Shown: in pieces, positions 23,291 to 35,341 of the stretch
Numbering within the stretch: the first letter of the stretch is position 1
How the letters are laid out: every line of letters starts with the position of its first letter
Source of the DNA: Antilocapra americana
Lineage: Eukaryota > Chordata > Mammalia > Artiodactyla > Antilocapridae
NCBI GenBank assembly: GCA_007570785.1
Contig: ML661885.1
Coordinates: forward strand, 16,732,223-16,796,222
Length of the DNA stretch: 64,000 nt
Direction: 5' to 3'
The notes under the pieces: model-generated
The model's input: only the letters and a program-made list of their open reading frames with translations
Databases searched by the model: none
What the model was told of the DNA's origin: nothing
Program-made: the position numbers and the translations under genes

Positions 23291-23649
23291 TATTTTTCTA
23301 CAACTGGCAGTCTGGTCTTACAAGGGTAAATTTTTCGTCTAGTCTACATATTATACTGAATGTTAAAAAAGCTTTTAAAGGAAGATCGTATTGAATATCT
23401 CCAGAGGGAAATCACTGATATCTAATTCCTCTAATTGAATGTGTGGCTTTTTGCATCTCATTGCTGTGTATGGACAGAGATTTTTTTGTTTTGCCCATTG
23501 CTGTAGGCTTAGAGCCTAGAATATTACCTCTCCTTTCCTGGAATGTGATAGGTACTCATATTAATGAAGGAAAACATGGGAAGAAGGAAAAATGCATGGA
23601 GGATCAGCTGTACTAAACTCTTTAGATATCATTTCAAGAGAGACATAAC

Positions 23650-23800
23650 CCGAGTCTATACTTAGATTATTATTTCTATTTTACAAGTGGGATAATAGAC
23701 AGAGATGTGGAGTAACCTTGCCGAAAACTACACTGACCAGTAGCAAAGCTTGAATTCAAACGTGGGCTGATTTGTACCATATGATTCACAACTCACTTTA
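23650..23800 (-). repeat. MIR SINE
   Basis: 'ctattttacaagtgggataa', 'gtaaccttgccgaaaactac', 'gcttgaattcaaacgtgggc' in antisense MIR order. Confidence 0.7.
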
Positions 23801-23924
23801 TCAGGTAAGCCAAGAATCCTTTACTCTTGATCCCTGCCATAGATTATCTATTGGTTTTTCACTTTAGCCACTTTTAAAGGTCTCATTCCACATTCAAACC
23901 TTTTATATTTTGGGCTCTGACATC

Positions 23925-24345
23925 CGCCTACTACATTAATCAGCTAAGTCTTGCTGATGCAGTTACAGACAACACCCTGACTCTGTGGCTTACCTTCCAA
24001 AGGTTTATTTCTTGGTCACATAGTGTCTGCTGCGGGACCAATAGTCTTCTACACACCAATCTCATGACCCAGGCTGAGTAACACTGCCATCTTATGCTAC
24101 ACCATGTCCAAAACTTGGCCTCTTTGTCAGGAACTGAGGAAGAAAACAAGCAGAGTCACATATCAGCTCTTAATGCTTCTACCCAGAGGTGCCACTCATG
24201 ACCTCTGTTTTTATTTTATTCACCAGAACAAATCATTTGGCCATGTTTCGTTTCCAAAGGGTGGAGAAGTGTGATTCTTCCACATATCTGGAAAAAGAGG
24301 AGGGCATAGATACTGGTAAATAGTTGTTATTTCTGCCAGTCCAGA
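23925..24345. repeat. Unclassified old interspersed repeat
   Basis: Blocks such as 'ctgtggcttaccttccaaag', 'tttatttcttggtcacatag', 'atttggccatgttt' recall a common old mammalian repeat that I cannot name. Confidence 0.3.
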
Positions 24346-25119
24346 AAACTCTCTGCAAATCTACACCTAACTTGTATTAATGCTCTATATTGAAAAGATG
24401 GTCTGCATAGCACTGCCTTTTCCTTGCTTAGCAATAAAGTCCCTTCTGTTTAACAGATGGGGGTGCTTCCAATAATTATCCCTATTTAAATGCCTTTGTG
24501 TTTGCTTTTTAGATAAGTAATGTAGTTATTATTGAGAAATTATAAATTACAGATAATCAAAACAAAATAATTTCAAAAAATTAACCACAAACCTACAATC
24601 CTACAATTCTTTAGAAACAGCTTTCCCTAGCAAAAATAAGCAAGATGCTGTCGGTATTTTATATTTCACCCCTTTCCTTCATGCTTCCATGCTTCTAACA
24701 GCTGATTTGGGTTATTGTGGCTGGTCTTTATGATAAGAGGTTCCCTCAAGATTTCAAAACTGAAAGTGTCCCAAAACTTCAGCCCAGAAAGAGTAGATAT
24801 TTTCATGACAAATGATCTATTTCTAATTTAGACAAATAACTATATTTTGTTCCTTATTATGTAATTCTTATTCAGGTTGCATGCTATTATTCTAGGTGCA
24901 TCACATTTTAATTTATCATTTCACTAATTTTTTTGAGTCATTTACACTTTTACTGTATTTCTCTTTTATTATTCTTATTTAATACAGAACGGACATACAA
25001 TTAATTTGTTGAAAAGTTAGAACCCAAGCTTTCTGGTTTCAAGTATCCCTATTTTTTTATATTAAGGTATTTACACTCTTTAGAATTTCAGATATCAATA
25101 TGAAATATTACTGTTAATT
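24346..25119. other. Unassigned, AT-rich
   Basis: No gene or clear repeat. Confidence 0.5.
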
Positions 25120-25270
25120 TAATAAGCATGTATTGAGAATTATCTATAAGGTAGATAATATTTCAGAAAATAGAAATATAAAGGTGAATTATACAAAACA
25201 CCTCTTTTTGAGATTTTATTATCAGACAGGACTTATATAAAGAGGATGACCAGGTGAATTATATAAAGAA
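25120..25270 (-). repeat. Possible L2 fragment
   Basis: 'aataagcatgtattgagaat' followed by 'ggtagataatatttcag' has weak L2-like order. Low confidence. Confidence 0.3.
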
Positions 25271-25347
25271 ATACTGCTTTTTAATTATAGCACTGAAAAA
25301 TATTCTTCAATATGCATAATAATGACTTTTCATTCTTCTGCTATACT

Positions 25348-25555
25348 ATGGAGTGAAGTTGCTCAGTCGTGTGCAACTCTTTGAGATTTCATGGACTGTA
25401 GGGTACCAGGCTCCTCTGTCCGTGGAATTTTCCAGGCAAGAGTACTGGAATTGGTTGCCATTTCCTTCTCCAGGAGATCTTCCTGACCTGGGGATCAAAC
25501 CCAGGTGTCCCACATTGCAGGCAGACGCTTCACTCTCTGGGCTATCAGGGAAGCC
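25348..25555 (-). mobile_element. Bov-tA SINE with exact 11-bp duplication
   Basis: Antisense Bov-tA ending in the head 'gggctatcagggaagcc'. tctgctatact flanks it at 25337-25347 and 25556-25566. Confidence 0.92.
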
Positions 25556-25566
25556 TCTGCTATACT

Positions 25567-27655
25567 GCATCCTTCTGCAAGTCAGTACTGAAATTTGTAA
25601 TGACCTTTTTTCCTTGGCCATATATCAAATGCTCATTCATTTTCACTATGGAAGAAGAATTTTAGATATTTCTTGCTGTTTTGATCTGGTTATAAATTTG
25701 TTCCAACATTCCTTTCTTTTTCTTTAACAGCATCTTCAAGAATCTTAACCCAGTTTCTAATTGTGTGTGATGTAGTCATTGTCAAGTGTGTTTAATCTGC
25801 CAATGCAAAGAGGAATGAGGTGAGCCTGTGGAGTATATAAGATATTTTTTTCCAATGCCTTTGAACAATTAAATAATAAAACACAGTGATGTTATTTTGT
25901 TCCCTTAGTGACCTGGGACTACATTGCAAGTTAAAAAAATTGTTTCTAAAGTATCTTGAGATTTGTTTCTATGATTACTGGGAGTATTTGGAATTTTTCT
26001 TTTTTCATCCACCTCAAATTTTGACTTAAAAAAAGTAATCCTGAATGCATTTATTTTTCCAGGAGCTGATTAGATTTTGCAGACTATAGGAGGCTCCCTG
26101 AGTTCATATGACAGCAAGTCTCAGATTCAAATTTCATTAGAACTAAGACTCATATTCTTAAGAACTATGATTTAATTCGATTCTCCACTTATTTAAGAGA
26201 CAAAAGATCATTTGGGTAGAATTAAAGCTTTTGTATCTAAAACACATTTACAAAATTAAGTTGCCCTCAGATCAGCCAAAAAGTCAAAGTTGGTTTCCTT
26301 TTAACTAAGGTTATTTTCCAATTGTACCTAAAGGTTGGGTAAATGAAGTGTTTTGATTTTTGAATTCCTTTAAACAGCTTCTCTCTCCAGGGATTTGCTA
26401 CACGTCAGAGAAATCAAGATGAATGCTTTCCCATTTCATTTCTCTTCCTTCTTAGATCTAGGTTGTTACAGTGGAATTTGGATACTTTCTCAAGTACAGT
26501 TTTGATTTCTTCTCAATCATTTAACTGCATTTAAAATTTCTCTTTTGTTTATGCTTTTTGTTTTGGATGCTAGTTGTAGACTCCATTAAAGTGAAAATTA
26601 AACATTCAAGTTAAATATTCAATTCAATGTAACACACTATATTGATAAACTCAGACTTGAGCTAATGAAACCCATGTGAATGTGTGGCCAGCACATGATT
26701 ACTAAAGGCATACTTGCTTTTAAAAATATGATATTTAATATAACATTTTATAATACATATAATATTATAACTATTATTATATGGAAGATATAAAATACAT
26801 ACAATACATTATTTAAATGCTAAGAAATAATTCTTTCATTATCCTTCACAGTGGTCAAAACTTCTAAAGTATTATATCCAAATTTGGCAAAACATTATAA
26901 ATTAAAAGTGAAAAGACTGGAATAATGAAAGGATAAATTGATGGAAAATCAGTAAAGTAAAATGCCTACTTCCATGCATGTGAAGTAGGTTTTTTAGCCT
27001 GAATAAGAATTGTGGCAACTTAGTAGCAGCATGTACCTAAGAGTCTAGATAATGACATGTGGGGAGGGGTAAGCTCCTGTGTTTTGATTAGTATCCAATT
27101 TTATATCTCTATAAGCATTAAAAAGTAACATGTTAAAATTGTATTCAGAGAAAATTTGGTAGACATAAGAAATATTTTCTTGTGCTATCCAAGGGAAGAA
27201 TTAAGGAATATTGCTGTAGAGCTACCAATAATAGTAAACTATAAAATGTGAAAATCTTTGATGGCTGGAGAATTAACTTGGCCATGGGGAGGGAGGTTAT
27301 TAAAAATAGTCCCTACATGCCTCTTTCATCTCTATTTTCTGATAACCAGTTGAACTGGACAAAGGACTTAAATGAATTAACCACTGGACATAAAACATAT
27401 GAAAATCATATTAATTATATTGATAATTTTAGGTAAATTTTAAGTTATTTATTATATGCCAAGTGCATAAAAATGCATTTGAATAAATGCATATAAATGC
27501 AAATGAAGAAGTTGGTATGCATTATTTCTATTTTGTTGGATCCTCTCACTAACCTAGCAAGTGCTTTCTTGCAACAGTTCAGGAGGGTCATGATTTCTTG
27601 GGAAAAGACTCCATAAAAATCCATGGCTAGAGTAGATTGAATTCTCCTTTTACAT
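25567..27655. other. Longest repeat-poor stretch
   Basis: About 2.1 kb, AT-rich, no gene or recognised repeat. A short hairpin, cctacttc with gaagtagg, lies at 26963-26987 and shares a 25-base string with 28601-28625. Confidence 0.5.
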
Positions 27656-27659
27656 TAAA

Positions 27660-27826
27660 AAAAATTTTATTTATTTGGCAGCACCAAATAAACGTGGAAT
27701 CTTTTAGGTGTGGCTTGTGAACTCTTAGTTAGAGCTTCTGGAGTCTAGCTCTCTGACCAAAAATCAAACCCAGATGCTGTGCATTGAAAGTGTAGAATCA
27801 TAGCCCCTGGCCCACCAGGGAAGTGT
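27660..27826 (-). mobile_element. CHR-type cetartiodactyl SINE
   Basis: Antisense: A-tail complement 'attttatttatttggcagca', then 'tctagctctctgaccaaaaa', 'caaacccagatgctgtgcat', 'ggcccaccagggaagtg'. This is the tRNA-derived SINE of cetartiodactyls, older than Bov-tA. Confidence 0.75.
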
Positions 27827-28264
27827 ATCCTTTCACTTTGCAAGAACATAGAAGCATATTGGTAGCAGGGCACCACACAGGAAGGCAGGCTCTATCTTGA
27901 CATGACTTGGCCCTTACCTCCCTAAGGAGCATGTTGTTTCTGGTGATACTGTTCACTCAGACCATATCCTGTAGGATTTGAGAGGACAGCCAGATTCCAG
28001 GTATGCCACTGTCCTTTTGTCTGGGTTTGGTCTGAAGACATTCCTTAACAGATCTCTATTTCTAAAATACTGATGTCATCTCCACTTCATTTGTGACCGA
28101 ATTCAAATTTAGTGAGGTGTTTAATCACACCAAACTTTAGCCGCAGTGATCATGGGGTGAAACAGAATTCAAACCCAGCACTAGAGCCAGCACACAGGTA
28201 TCTCACACTGCAGCAGCGAAGCCTTGTGTGAGCAGATAACTCATTGCACAAGCATGAACTCTTA
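27827..28264. other. Unassigned
   Basis: No gene or recognised repeat. Confidence 0.5.
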
Positions 28265-28460
28265 ACATTTAAAGTCAAGTCTGACTTTTCACGACCCCAC
28301 GGACTGTAGCCCACCAGGCTCTTCTCTCCATGAGATTCTCCAAGCAGGAATAATGGAGTGGGTGCCATTCTCTTCTTGGGCTCTTCCTGATCCAGGGATC
28401 AAACCTGCATCTCCTGCATTGCAGGCGGATTCTTTACTGTCTGAGCCACCAGGCAAGCCC
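28265..28460 (-). mobile_element. Bov-tA SINE
   Basis: Antisense BovA tail ('acgaccccacggactgtagc') and head ending 'gagccaccaggcaagccc'. Confidence 0.88.
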
Positions 28461-29390
28461 AACTTAATTAAACCACAATTCAATCCTTATTTCCTAACCA
28501 ACCCCACTCAGCTGGGGTGTTCCTGTATAAAAACTCTGGCAGGTCTATGAGAGCTCTAGTGACACAGTAAGTCACAAACGTGATCTTGATTCAGACGTTT
28601 AAATGCCTACTTCCATGCATGTGAAAAACTGAACCGCAGACTTGGTCTTCAACCACACCACCCCAGCTTGATCCTGCTCTGGGCTGGAGATCTTTAAGGG
28701 GACAGGAAGTTATATTGGCTTCTCTGCTTCCCCATTTGAGCTTCTTGGCTTTCTCTCACAATCTTTTTTCCAAACTCCCACCATGTTTGAAGCCAGGGGA
28801 GAAGAGGGAGAAAATAAAGTGAAAGAATAAGCCTTTCTGCTACAGTAGAGCTTCATGCTATCTGGACTTGGTAAACTGACTCTTTCTGTCCAGGGACACC
28901 TTGTGGATCTTCCAGCAGTTTTGTGATGTTTCTCTCCTGTAGTTTTTAAATTCTATGTGGGCACTTTAATTCAGTCTGTAGCTCCTGATCTAGCTGACAG
29001 TGCATATTTACCATTTTCCCCCAGAGGCTCTTTAATTTCCAAGATAATCTTACTGGACACAACCTAAGGTAGATGTGTTCTGGCAAGTTCTCTCTAGTGT
29101 GTGCCCACCACCCACCCACAAGGAAACGCCCACTTATTCTTTGCCACCCAGGCAGTAACTAGCAACACTTGCATGTCACCACTGTAGTCTCTAGCCCTCC
29201 TTCTCTATCATCTTGATGTCCTGAGGTCAGACACCGGTTCATCATGCCCAGAGATTTGGGAAACATACAACTAACTCTCAGACAGCCTTATGAGGGCTCC
29301 CTCCCTAGGCTTGAGATGAGAGAAGTCCACTTTTCCTTCTTACCCTGTGGTATGATGAGAACTCACAGCACAGAAAATATTATCTTTACA
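28461..29390. other. Unassigned
   Basis: No gene or recognised repeat. The 25-base string shared with 26960-26984 is at 28601-28625. Confidence 0.5.
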
Positions 29391-29497
29391 TACAGCCAAT
29401 TCTCATTATTTGTGGTGGTTATGTTCATTCCACAAAGACACCACAAACACTTGGGGAAATATGGAATTAGGTTTCTGAACCTCGGGTCACAACATTT

Positions 29498-29640
29498 TCA
29501 TTTATAACCTTGGTTTTTTTTTTTTCTGTTTAAAGATCCCTTATTTAATGCTGTTAATTCATTAATGTTGAACTCACCAACAGAACTATAACAGGTACCT
29601 GAAGAAAGCTTATCTAACACATGCATTTTCTCCATAAAGC
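29498..29640 (-). pseudogene. Possible transposase N-terminal remnant
   Basis: Antisense frame reads VLDKLSSGTCYSSVGEFNIN, which resembles the helix-turn-helix at the start of Tigger/CENP-B-like transposases. It lies inside the Tigger-like element and has no catalytic (DDE) domain after it. The call rests on recalled similarity only. Confidence 0.45.
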
Positions 29641-29725
29641 ACATCATAGCCTGTGCTTTAAAAAGTGAACAGCACTTTGGTGCTAAGCCTCCCACCATTT
29701 TATGGAATCTCATATGCAATCTGGA

Positions 29726-30102
29726 AAGATGGTAGTGATGAACCTGTCTGCAGGGCAGCAGTGGAGACACAGACATAGAACAGACTTATGGACACGGGTG
29801 TAGAGGGGGAAGTAGATGGTGGGACAAACTGAGAGAGAAGCACTAAAACATATAATTACTATATCTAAAATTAGATAGCCAATGGAAATTTGCTATCTGA
29901 TGCAGGGAGCTCAAAAAGCTGGTGCTCTGTGACAACCTATAGGGGTCAAATGGGGTGGGAGGTGATGGAGGGCTCAAGAGAGAGGGGGCATATTTGTATC
30001 TGTAGCTGATTTATGTATCATGTTGATTGATGGCAGAAACCAACACAATATTGTCAAGCAATTACCCAACCAATTAAAAATAAATTTAAATTAAAAAAAA
30101 AC
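29726..30102 (+). mobile_element. L1 3' UTR inside the Tigger-like element
   Basis: Starts near 'gatgaacctgtctgcagggc', passes 'tttgctatctgatgcaggga' and 'gctctgtgacaacctatag', and ends in an A-rich tail (about 30070-30102). The Tigger sequence continues on both sides. Confidence 0.82.
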
Positions 30103-30589
30103 AATGAAATCAACCACAAAAGGCACACAAAAAGAAAAGCATAGCACTAGATATGAAAAGAACACTTGTTTACAGTATAAGAATTAAAATAAGAAGACAG
30201 AGCATTGTCTTGTTTGAGTTCAGCTGGGGATGGGCTCATAAAGTGACTCAAATATTTTGCTGTTCTACATTTCTTGAGGAATGATTTCAAAAGTGAAGCA
30301 ACTCTTGATTTAGAGGTTACAAATAAATTTTAGTGAGTAGACAAGTTTGCAAATACAAGATCCATGAATAACAAGAATCAACTGTAAATACATTCAATAA
30401 TATTCTCACCTATCGCTTTCCTCTCTTTGTTTTATATCTGTTATTTATCTGGCTTAGGATTCCCAGAGTCAGGGAAAGGCCTGGAGTCTACTCCCTTTGT
30501 AAAACTGAATGTAATGATTGGGGAGCCTCACTATAGAATCTGACATGTCTTTCTGTACCTCATAAAAATGGATTTTAACATTAAGCAAA

Positions 30590-31010
30590 ATACACATTGG
30601 AGATTATAACAATCTGTTTGCCATTGTGATGAACAGAAACCACATCTGGATGATTTAAGCTAAAAAGATATTTGTTAAAGTGATATTGGGAAAATCACAG
30701 AATCTTAGACAAAGTGCAGCAGTAGGCTTGGAAAGTAGTCAAGAGCCAGGGAGGCTGGGCTGCAGCCAGAACCATAAAGGAGGCTTCAAATGAGACCTGC
30801 ACCTCTATCATTGCCCATGGCTCAGCTGCTGCGATTGCTTCCAGATCTGATGGAGCCCCACAAAGAGATTCTTCTTTTGCTTTGTCAGCTCACTCTGCAA
30901 AGTCCAGTGCAGGCACCTCTGACTGACTAAAGTGAAATTATGAGCTCTATGTCCTCCATGCTAGGGAAGTTGTGAAAGTAAGGATTTGCCACTTTTAGTT
31001 TCTCTAGTGA
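30590..31010. repeat. Unclassified old interspersed repeat
   Basis: 'gatgatttaagctaaaaaga', 'attgggaaaatcacagaatc', 'gccagggaggctgggctgca' recall a known old repeat with a ctg-rich middle; family not identified. Confidence 0.3.
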
Positions 31011-31078
31011 GAGGAGAGCTCTGTCTCCCACCAAGATTCATTAAGGGAGACATTTACCACACATATAGAGAGGGTCCA

Positions 31079-31295
31079 GGCTTCCCCAGTGGCTCAGTGG
31101 TGAAGAATCCACCTGCAATGCAGGAGACACAGGAGATGCAGGTGCGATCCTTGGGTTTGGAAAATTTTCTAGAGGAGGACATGGTGACCTACTCCAGTAT
31201 TCTTGCTTGGAGAACTCCACGGATAGAGGAATTCCAGTCCATAGCTGGCAGAGTCAGACACTACTCAAGTGGGTGAGCACACATGCATGCACACA
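31079..31295 (+). mobile_element. Bov-tA SINE
   Basis: Head 'ggcttccccagtggctcagt', B-box-like 'ggtgcgatcc', BovA tail ending near 'gtgagcacacatgcatgc'. Confidence 0.88.
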
Positions 31296-32379
31296 GAGAG
31301 TTGAGATGTTTGGCAGCCAGAGATATTAATGACCTGAGGATTCACACTCATGGACTTCAGTGATTGTTCAAATTGGAAAAAAATGCCAAACTCATCTATT
31401 TAGTTTAACCTCCCTTCCAACTAAGAAGCTTCCTTTAGAGGGCTCTGGGAAACAATGAAAACAAGTTTATAGCCTCTGCTTGAATTCTCAAATGATGGGG
31501 AACTTTTCATACCACCAGGTAATATGTTCTAATCCTCCACAATTCTCGCTCAGAAAACATTGTTATGGTTTTCTGAGCGAGAATTCTCACTCAGAATGGT
31601 TCATATCTTTTTTGTTTTTTTCCCAGTTCCCTTCATCGTATAGTTTGTCTTTATACGAATGTATTGTAGTATCTGAATGTCCTGCTGTTGATGTGGTACT
31701 CAGACAAGACTACAGTATTCTCCACATGGGCTGGCGAATGCAGAGGCTATTGATTTTCTTATTTTAGCTTAAGTTTGTGTTGGCTCTTTCCTGTAATCAT
31801 AGCATAATTATGACTTGTAGTATGTTAAAACATTTAGATATTTTCACACAAACTACTACCAAATCCAGTTCTATAACTGAATCTCTAAACTCAATTATTT
31901 AAAAGACCAAATTGACGTTTTTACTTGTATCTATCCAGCTTTCATCTGCCTAGTTTTGGCTCAATGATCTGGTTTGTTGAGATAATTTGGGGTTTCAAAA
32001 ATTTTATTGTTGATGATAGTAGGGTTTTTTTCCCCAGGATTGGCCCACCTATTAATTTGCTTGGCACATCTATATTTTCATCCAATTTACTGGTAAAGTA
32101 TTGAATAGGAAAAGACTGCAACAAAGCAATGTGACATTTCATCAGTCTTTCTTCAAGGTTGATACTGGGTCACTGAAAAACATTTCTGAATACCACTGAT
32201 CTTAAAATAAGCCTGATCTTCCAAGAATCCTGAATAAAAACTGTTTAGTTTGTCCTTGTTCTTCATATAAAGATCACATCCTTAATGTGGCTCACAGTGA
32301 GGCACTGCCTCCCCTCGACTTTCTGTACTTCTCCTGGATCCTCTTCCCCTTTCTCTGTGTTCTAGTCACCAAGATGACA
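31296..32379. other. Unassigned, with an inverted-repeat cluster
   Basis: No gene or known repeat. The inverted repeat at 31541-31599 is listed separately. Confidence 0.5.
31541..31599. repeat. Perfect 18-bp inverted repeat plus third copy
   Basis: aattctcgctcagaaaac (31541-31558) pairs exactly with gttttctgagcgagaatt (31568-31585) around a 9-base loop. A third copy, aattctcactcag (31582-31594), follows in the first orientation, making a second near-palindrome at 31573-31594. Confidence 0.95.
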
Positions 32380-32655
32380 TATATCTCACCTACGTTTCAC
32401 CAGTTCAGTCTTCAGGTCTCAGCTTCATCACCATTTCCATAAGGGAGCCTTCAATGGCACTACAGATTTGCATTTCCTTGGTTATGTACTCTCATAGAAT
32501 CAAATTTCATTCCTTTAAAGATTCCTGTTTGCAATGGCTTATTCATTAGTGTCATAATTTGATCTGACTCTTCCATCAGACTTAAACTCCATAAGAGCAT
32601 GGACACAATCCGTGTTTGTTCATTATTAAATGCCCTGGAACACTAGACTTTCCCT
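32380..32655 (+). repeat. L2 LINE 3' region
   Basis: 'cttcaggtctcagcttcatc', 'ccataagggagccttcaatg', 'ctccataagagcatggacac' in sense L2 order. Confidence 0.65.
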
Positions 32656-32843
32656 AAAATATCTTGTTTGAGGAATAATGTAAAACCAATGAATAGGGTG
32701 AACATTGATTATATTGAGACTGTGAAATTGCAATTGAGTGGAATAATTTTAGGAAGAGTCTTCTTCTACTACCTAACCATGTTTTATGTTAACTCTAAGC
32801 TTCTCAATATCACTACTACTGCCATTTGGGCTGGATATGTGTG

Positions 32844-32845
<2 letters not shown>

Positions 32846-32877
<32 letters not shown>
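32846..32877. repeat. (TG)n microsatellite
   Basis: Sixteen uninterrupted TG units, likely length-polymorphic. Confidence 0.97.
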
Positions 32878-32879
<2 letters not shown>

Positions 32880-32972
32880 GCATTATAGGATGTTTAGCAA
32901 CATTTCTGGCTTCTACTCACTAAATGACTGAAACATCGCTCCTCGCAGTTGCAACAACCAGAGTATCTTCAG

Positions 32973-35113
32973 TCAGTTCAGTGGCTCAGTTGTGTCCAGC
33001 TCTTTGTGACCCCATGAACTGCAGCACTCCAGGCCTCCCTGTCCATCACCAACTCCCAGAGGTCACCCAAACTCATATCCATTGAGTGGGTAATGCCATC
33101 CAACCATCTCATCCTCTGTCTTCCCCTTCTCCTCCGTCCCTCAGTCTTTTCCAGAATCAGGGTCTTTTCAAATGAGTCAGCTCTTTGCATCAGGTGGCCA
33201 AAGTACTGGAGTTTCAGTTTCAACATCAGTCTTTCCAATGAACACCCAGGACTGATATCCTTTAGGAAGGAATGGTTGGATCTCCTTGCAGTCCAAGGGA
33301 CTCTCAAGAGTCTTCTCTAACACCACAGGTCAAAAGCATCATTTCTTTGGCACTCAGCTTTCTTTATTGTCCAACTCTGACATCCATACATGACTACTGA
33401 AAAAACAATAACCCTGACTATATGGACCTTTGTTGGCAAAGTAATGTCTCTGCTTTTCAATATGCTATCTAGGTTGGTCATAACTTTCCTTTCAAGGAGT
33501 AAGCACCTTTTAATTTCATGGCTGCAGTCAACATCTGCAGTGATTTTGTAGCCCCCCAAATAAAGTCAGCCACTGTTTCCACTGCTTCCCCATCTATTTG
33601 CCATGAAGTGATGGGACCAGATGCCATGATCTTAGTTTTCTGAATGTTGAGCTTTAAGCCAACTTTTTCACTCTCCTCTTTCACTTTCATCAAGAGGCTC
33701 TTTAGTTCTTCTTCACTTTCTGCCATAAGGGTGGTGTCCTCTGCGTATCTGAGGTTATTGATATTTCTGTCGGCAATCTTGATTCCCGCTTGTGCTTCTT
33801 CCAGCCCAGTCTATCTCATGATGTACTCTGCATATAAGTTAAATAAGCAGGATGACAATATACAGCCTTGATGTACTCCTTTTCCTATTTGGAACCAGTC
33901 TGTTGTTCCATGTCCAGTTCTAACTGTTGCTTCCTAACCTGCATACAGGTTTCTCAAGAGGCAGATCAGGTGGTCTGGTATTCCCATCTCTTAAAGAATT
34001 TTCCAGTTTGCTATGATCCACAAAGTCAAAGCAAAATAGTCAATAAAGCAGAAACAGATGTTTTTCTGGAATTCTCTTGCTTTTTCCATGATCCAGCAGA
34101 TGTTGGCAATTTGATCTCTGGTTCCTCTGCCTTTTCTATATCCAGCTGGAACGTCTGGAAGTTCATGGTTCATGTATTGCTGAAGCCTGGCTTGGAGAAT
34201 TTTGAGCATTACTTTACTAGCATGTGAGATGACTGCAATTGTGTGGTAGTTTGAGCATTCTTTGTCATTGCCTTTCTTTGGGATTGGAATGAAACTTGAC
34301 CTTTTCCAGTCCTGTGGCCACTGCTGAGTATTCCAAATTGCTGACATATTGATTGCAACACTTTTGCAACATCATCTTTTAGGATTTGAAATAGCTCAAC
34401 TGGAATTCCATCACCTCCACTAGCTTTGTTCATAGTGATGCTTCCTAAGGTCCACTTGACTTCACATTCCAGGATGTCTGACTATAGGTGAGTGATCACA
34501 CCATCATGATTATCTGGGTTGTGAAGATCTTTTTTGTACAGTTCCTCTGTGTATTCTTGCCACCTCTTCTTAGTATCTTCTGCTTCTGTTAGGTCCATAC
34601 CATTTCTGTCCTTTATTGAGCCCATCTTTGCGTGAAATGTTCCCTTCCTATCTCTAATTTTCTTGAAGAGATCTCTAGTCTTTCTCATCCTGTCACTTCC
34701 CTCTATTCCTTTGCATTGACCACTGAGGGAGGCTTTCTTATCTCTCCTTGCTATTCTTTGGATCTCTGCATTCAGAGGCTTATATCTTTTCTTTTCTCCT
34801 TTGGTTTCACTTCTCTTCTTTTCACAGCTATTTGAGGGACTGGAATGCAAAAGTAGGAAGTCAAGAAACAGCTGGAGTAACAGGCAAATTTGGCCTTGGA
34901 GTATAGAATAAAGCAGGGCAAAGGCTAATAGAGTTTTGCCAAGAGAACACACTGGTCATAGCAAACACCCTCTTCCAACAACACAACAGAAGACTCTACA
35001 CATGGACATCCCCAGATGGCCAACACCACAATCAGATTGATTATATTCTTTGCAGCCAAAGATGGAGAAGCTCTGTACAGTCAGCAAAACAATACCAGGA
35101 GCTGACTGTGGCT
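32973..35113 (-). mobile_element. BovB LINE, 5'-inverted (twin-primed)
   Basis: 32973-34828 is antisense BovB from its 3' tail up through the RT to the linker after the endonuclease. 34829-35113 is BovB endonuclease-region sequence in the opposite orientation ('aagtaggaagtcaagaaaca' to 'gctgactgtggctcag'). cagagtatcttcag flanks the whole at 32959-32972 and 35114-35127. This is the structure expected from twin priming during target-primed reverse transcription. Confidence 0.9.
33000..34828 (-). pseudogene. BovB ORF2 reverse transcriptase remnant
   Basis: Broken ORF2 on the minus strand. Frame 34482-34952 holds the linker before the RT (KRYKPLNAEIQRIARRDKK); 33991-34347 holds RT fingers/palm (SSFIPIPKKGN, CFIDY); the palm C motif is at 33736-33747 and reads YAED instead of YADD; 33478-33726 and 32978-33307 hold the distal parts. 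Several frame changes separate these, and a catalytic Asp is replaced. No active product is expected. Confidence 0.85.
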
Positions 35114-35341
35114 CAGAGTATCTTCAGACCTTGCCAAATATCTTGGATTGGAGTGGAACAGGGAGTAGGGGAGAAGAATATCAACCCAGTTAAGAACTGC
35201 TACTCTACTTACAGTTGCCAGGGAGGGCTAGGGGGAGAAGGAATATGGGAACGGATAGATAGGGAGTTTGGGATTGACATGTACACCCTGCTATATTTTA
35301 AATGGATAACCAACAAGGACCTACTGTATAGCACAGGTCAA

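Larger units (their letters stand above)
29393..30384. mobile_element. Tigger-like DNA transposon, both ends present
   Basis: Left end cagccaattctcattatt (29393) and right end, the complement of cagttgattcttgttatt (ending 30384), form terminal inverted repeats, with TA at 29391-29392 and 30385-30386, as for pogo/Tigger elements. Internal sequence is about 600 bp after removing the L1 at 29726-30102. It lacks a full transposase gene, so it is nonautonomous. Confidence 0.75.
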
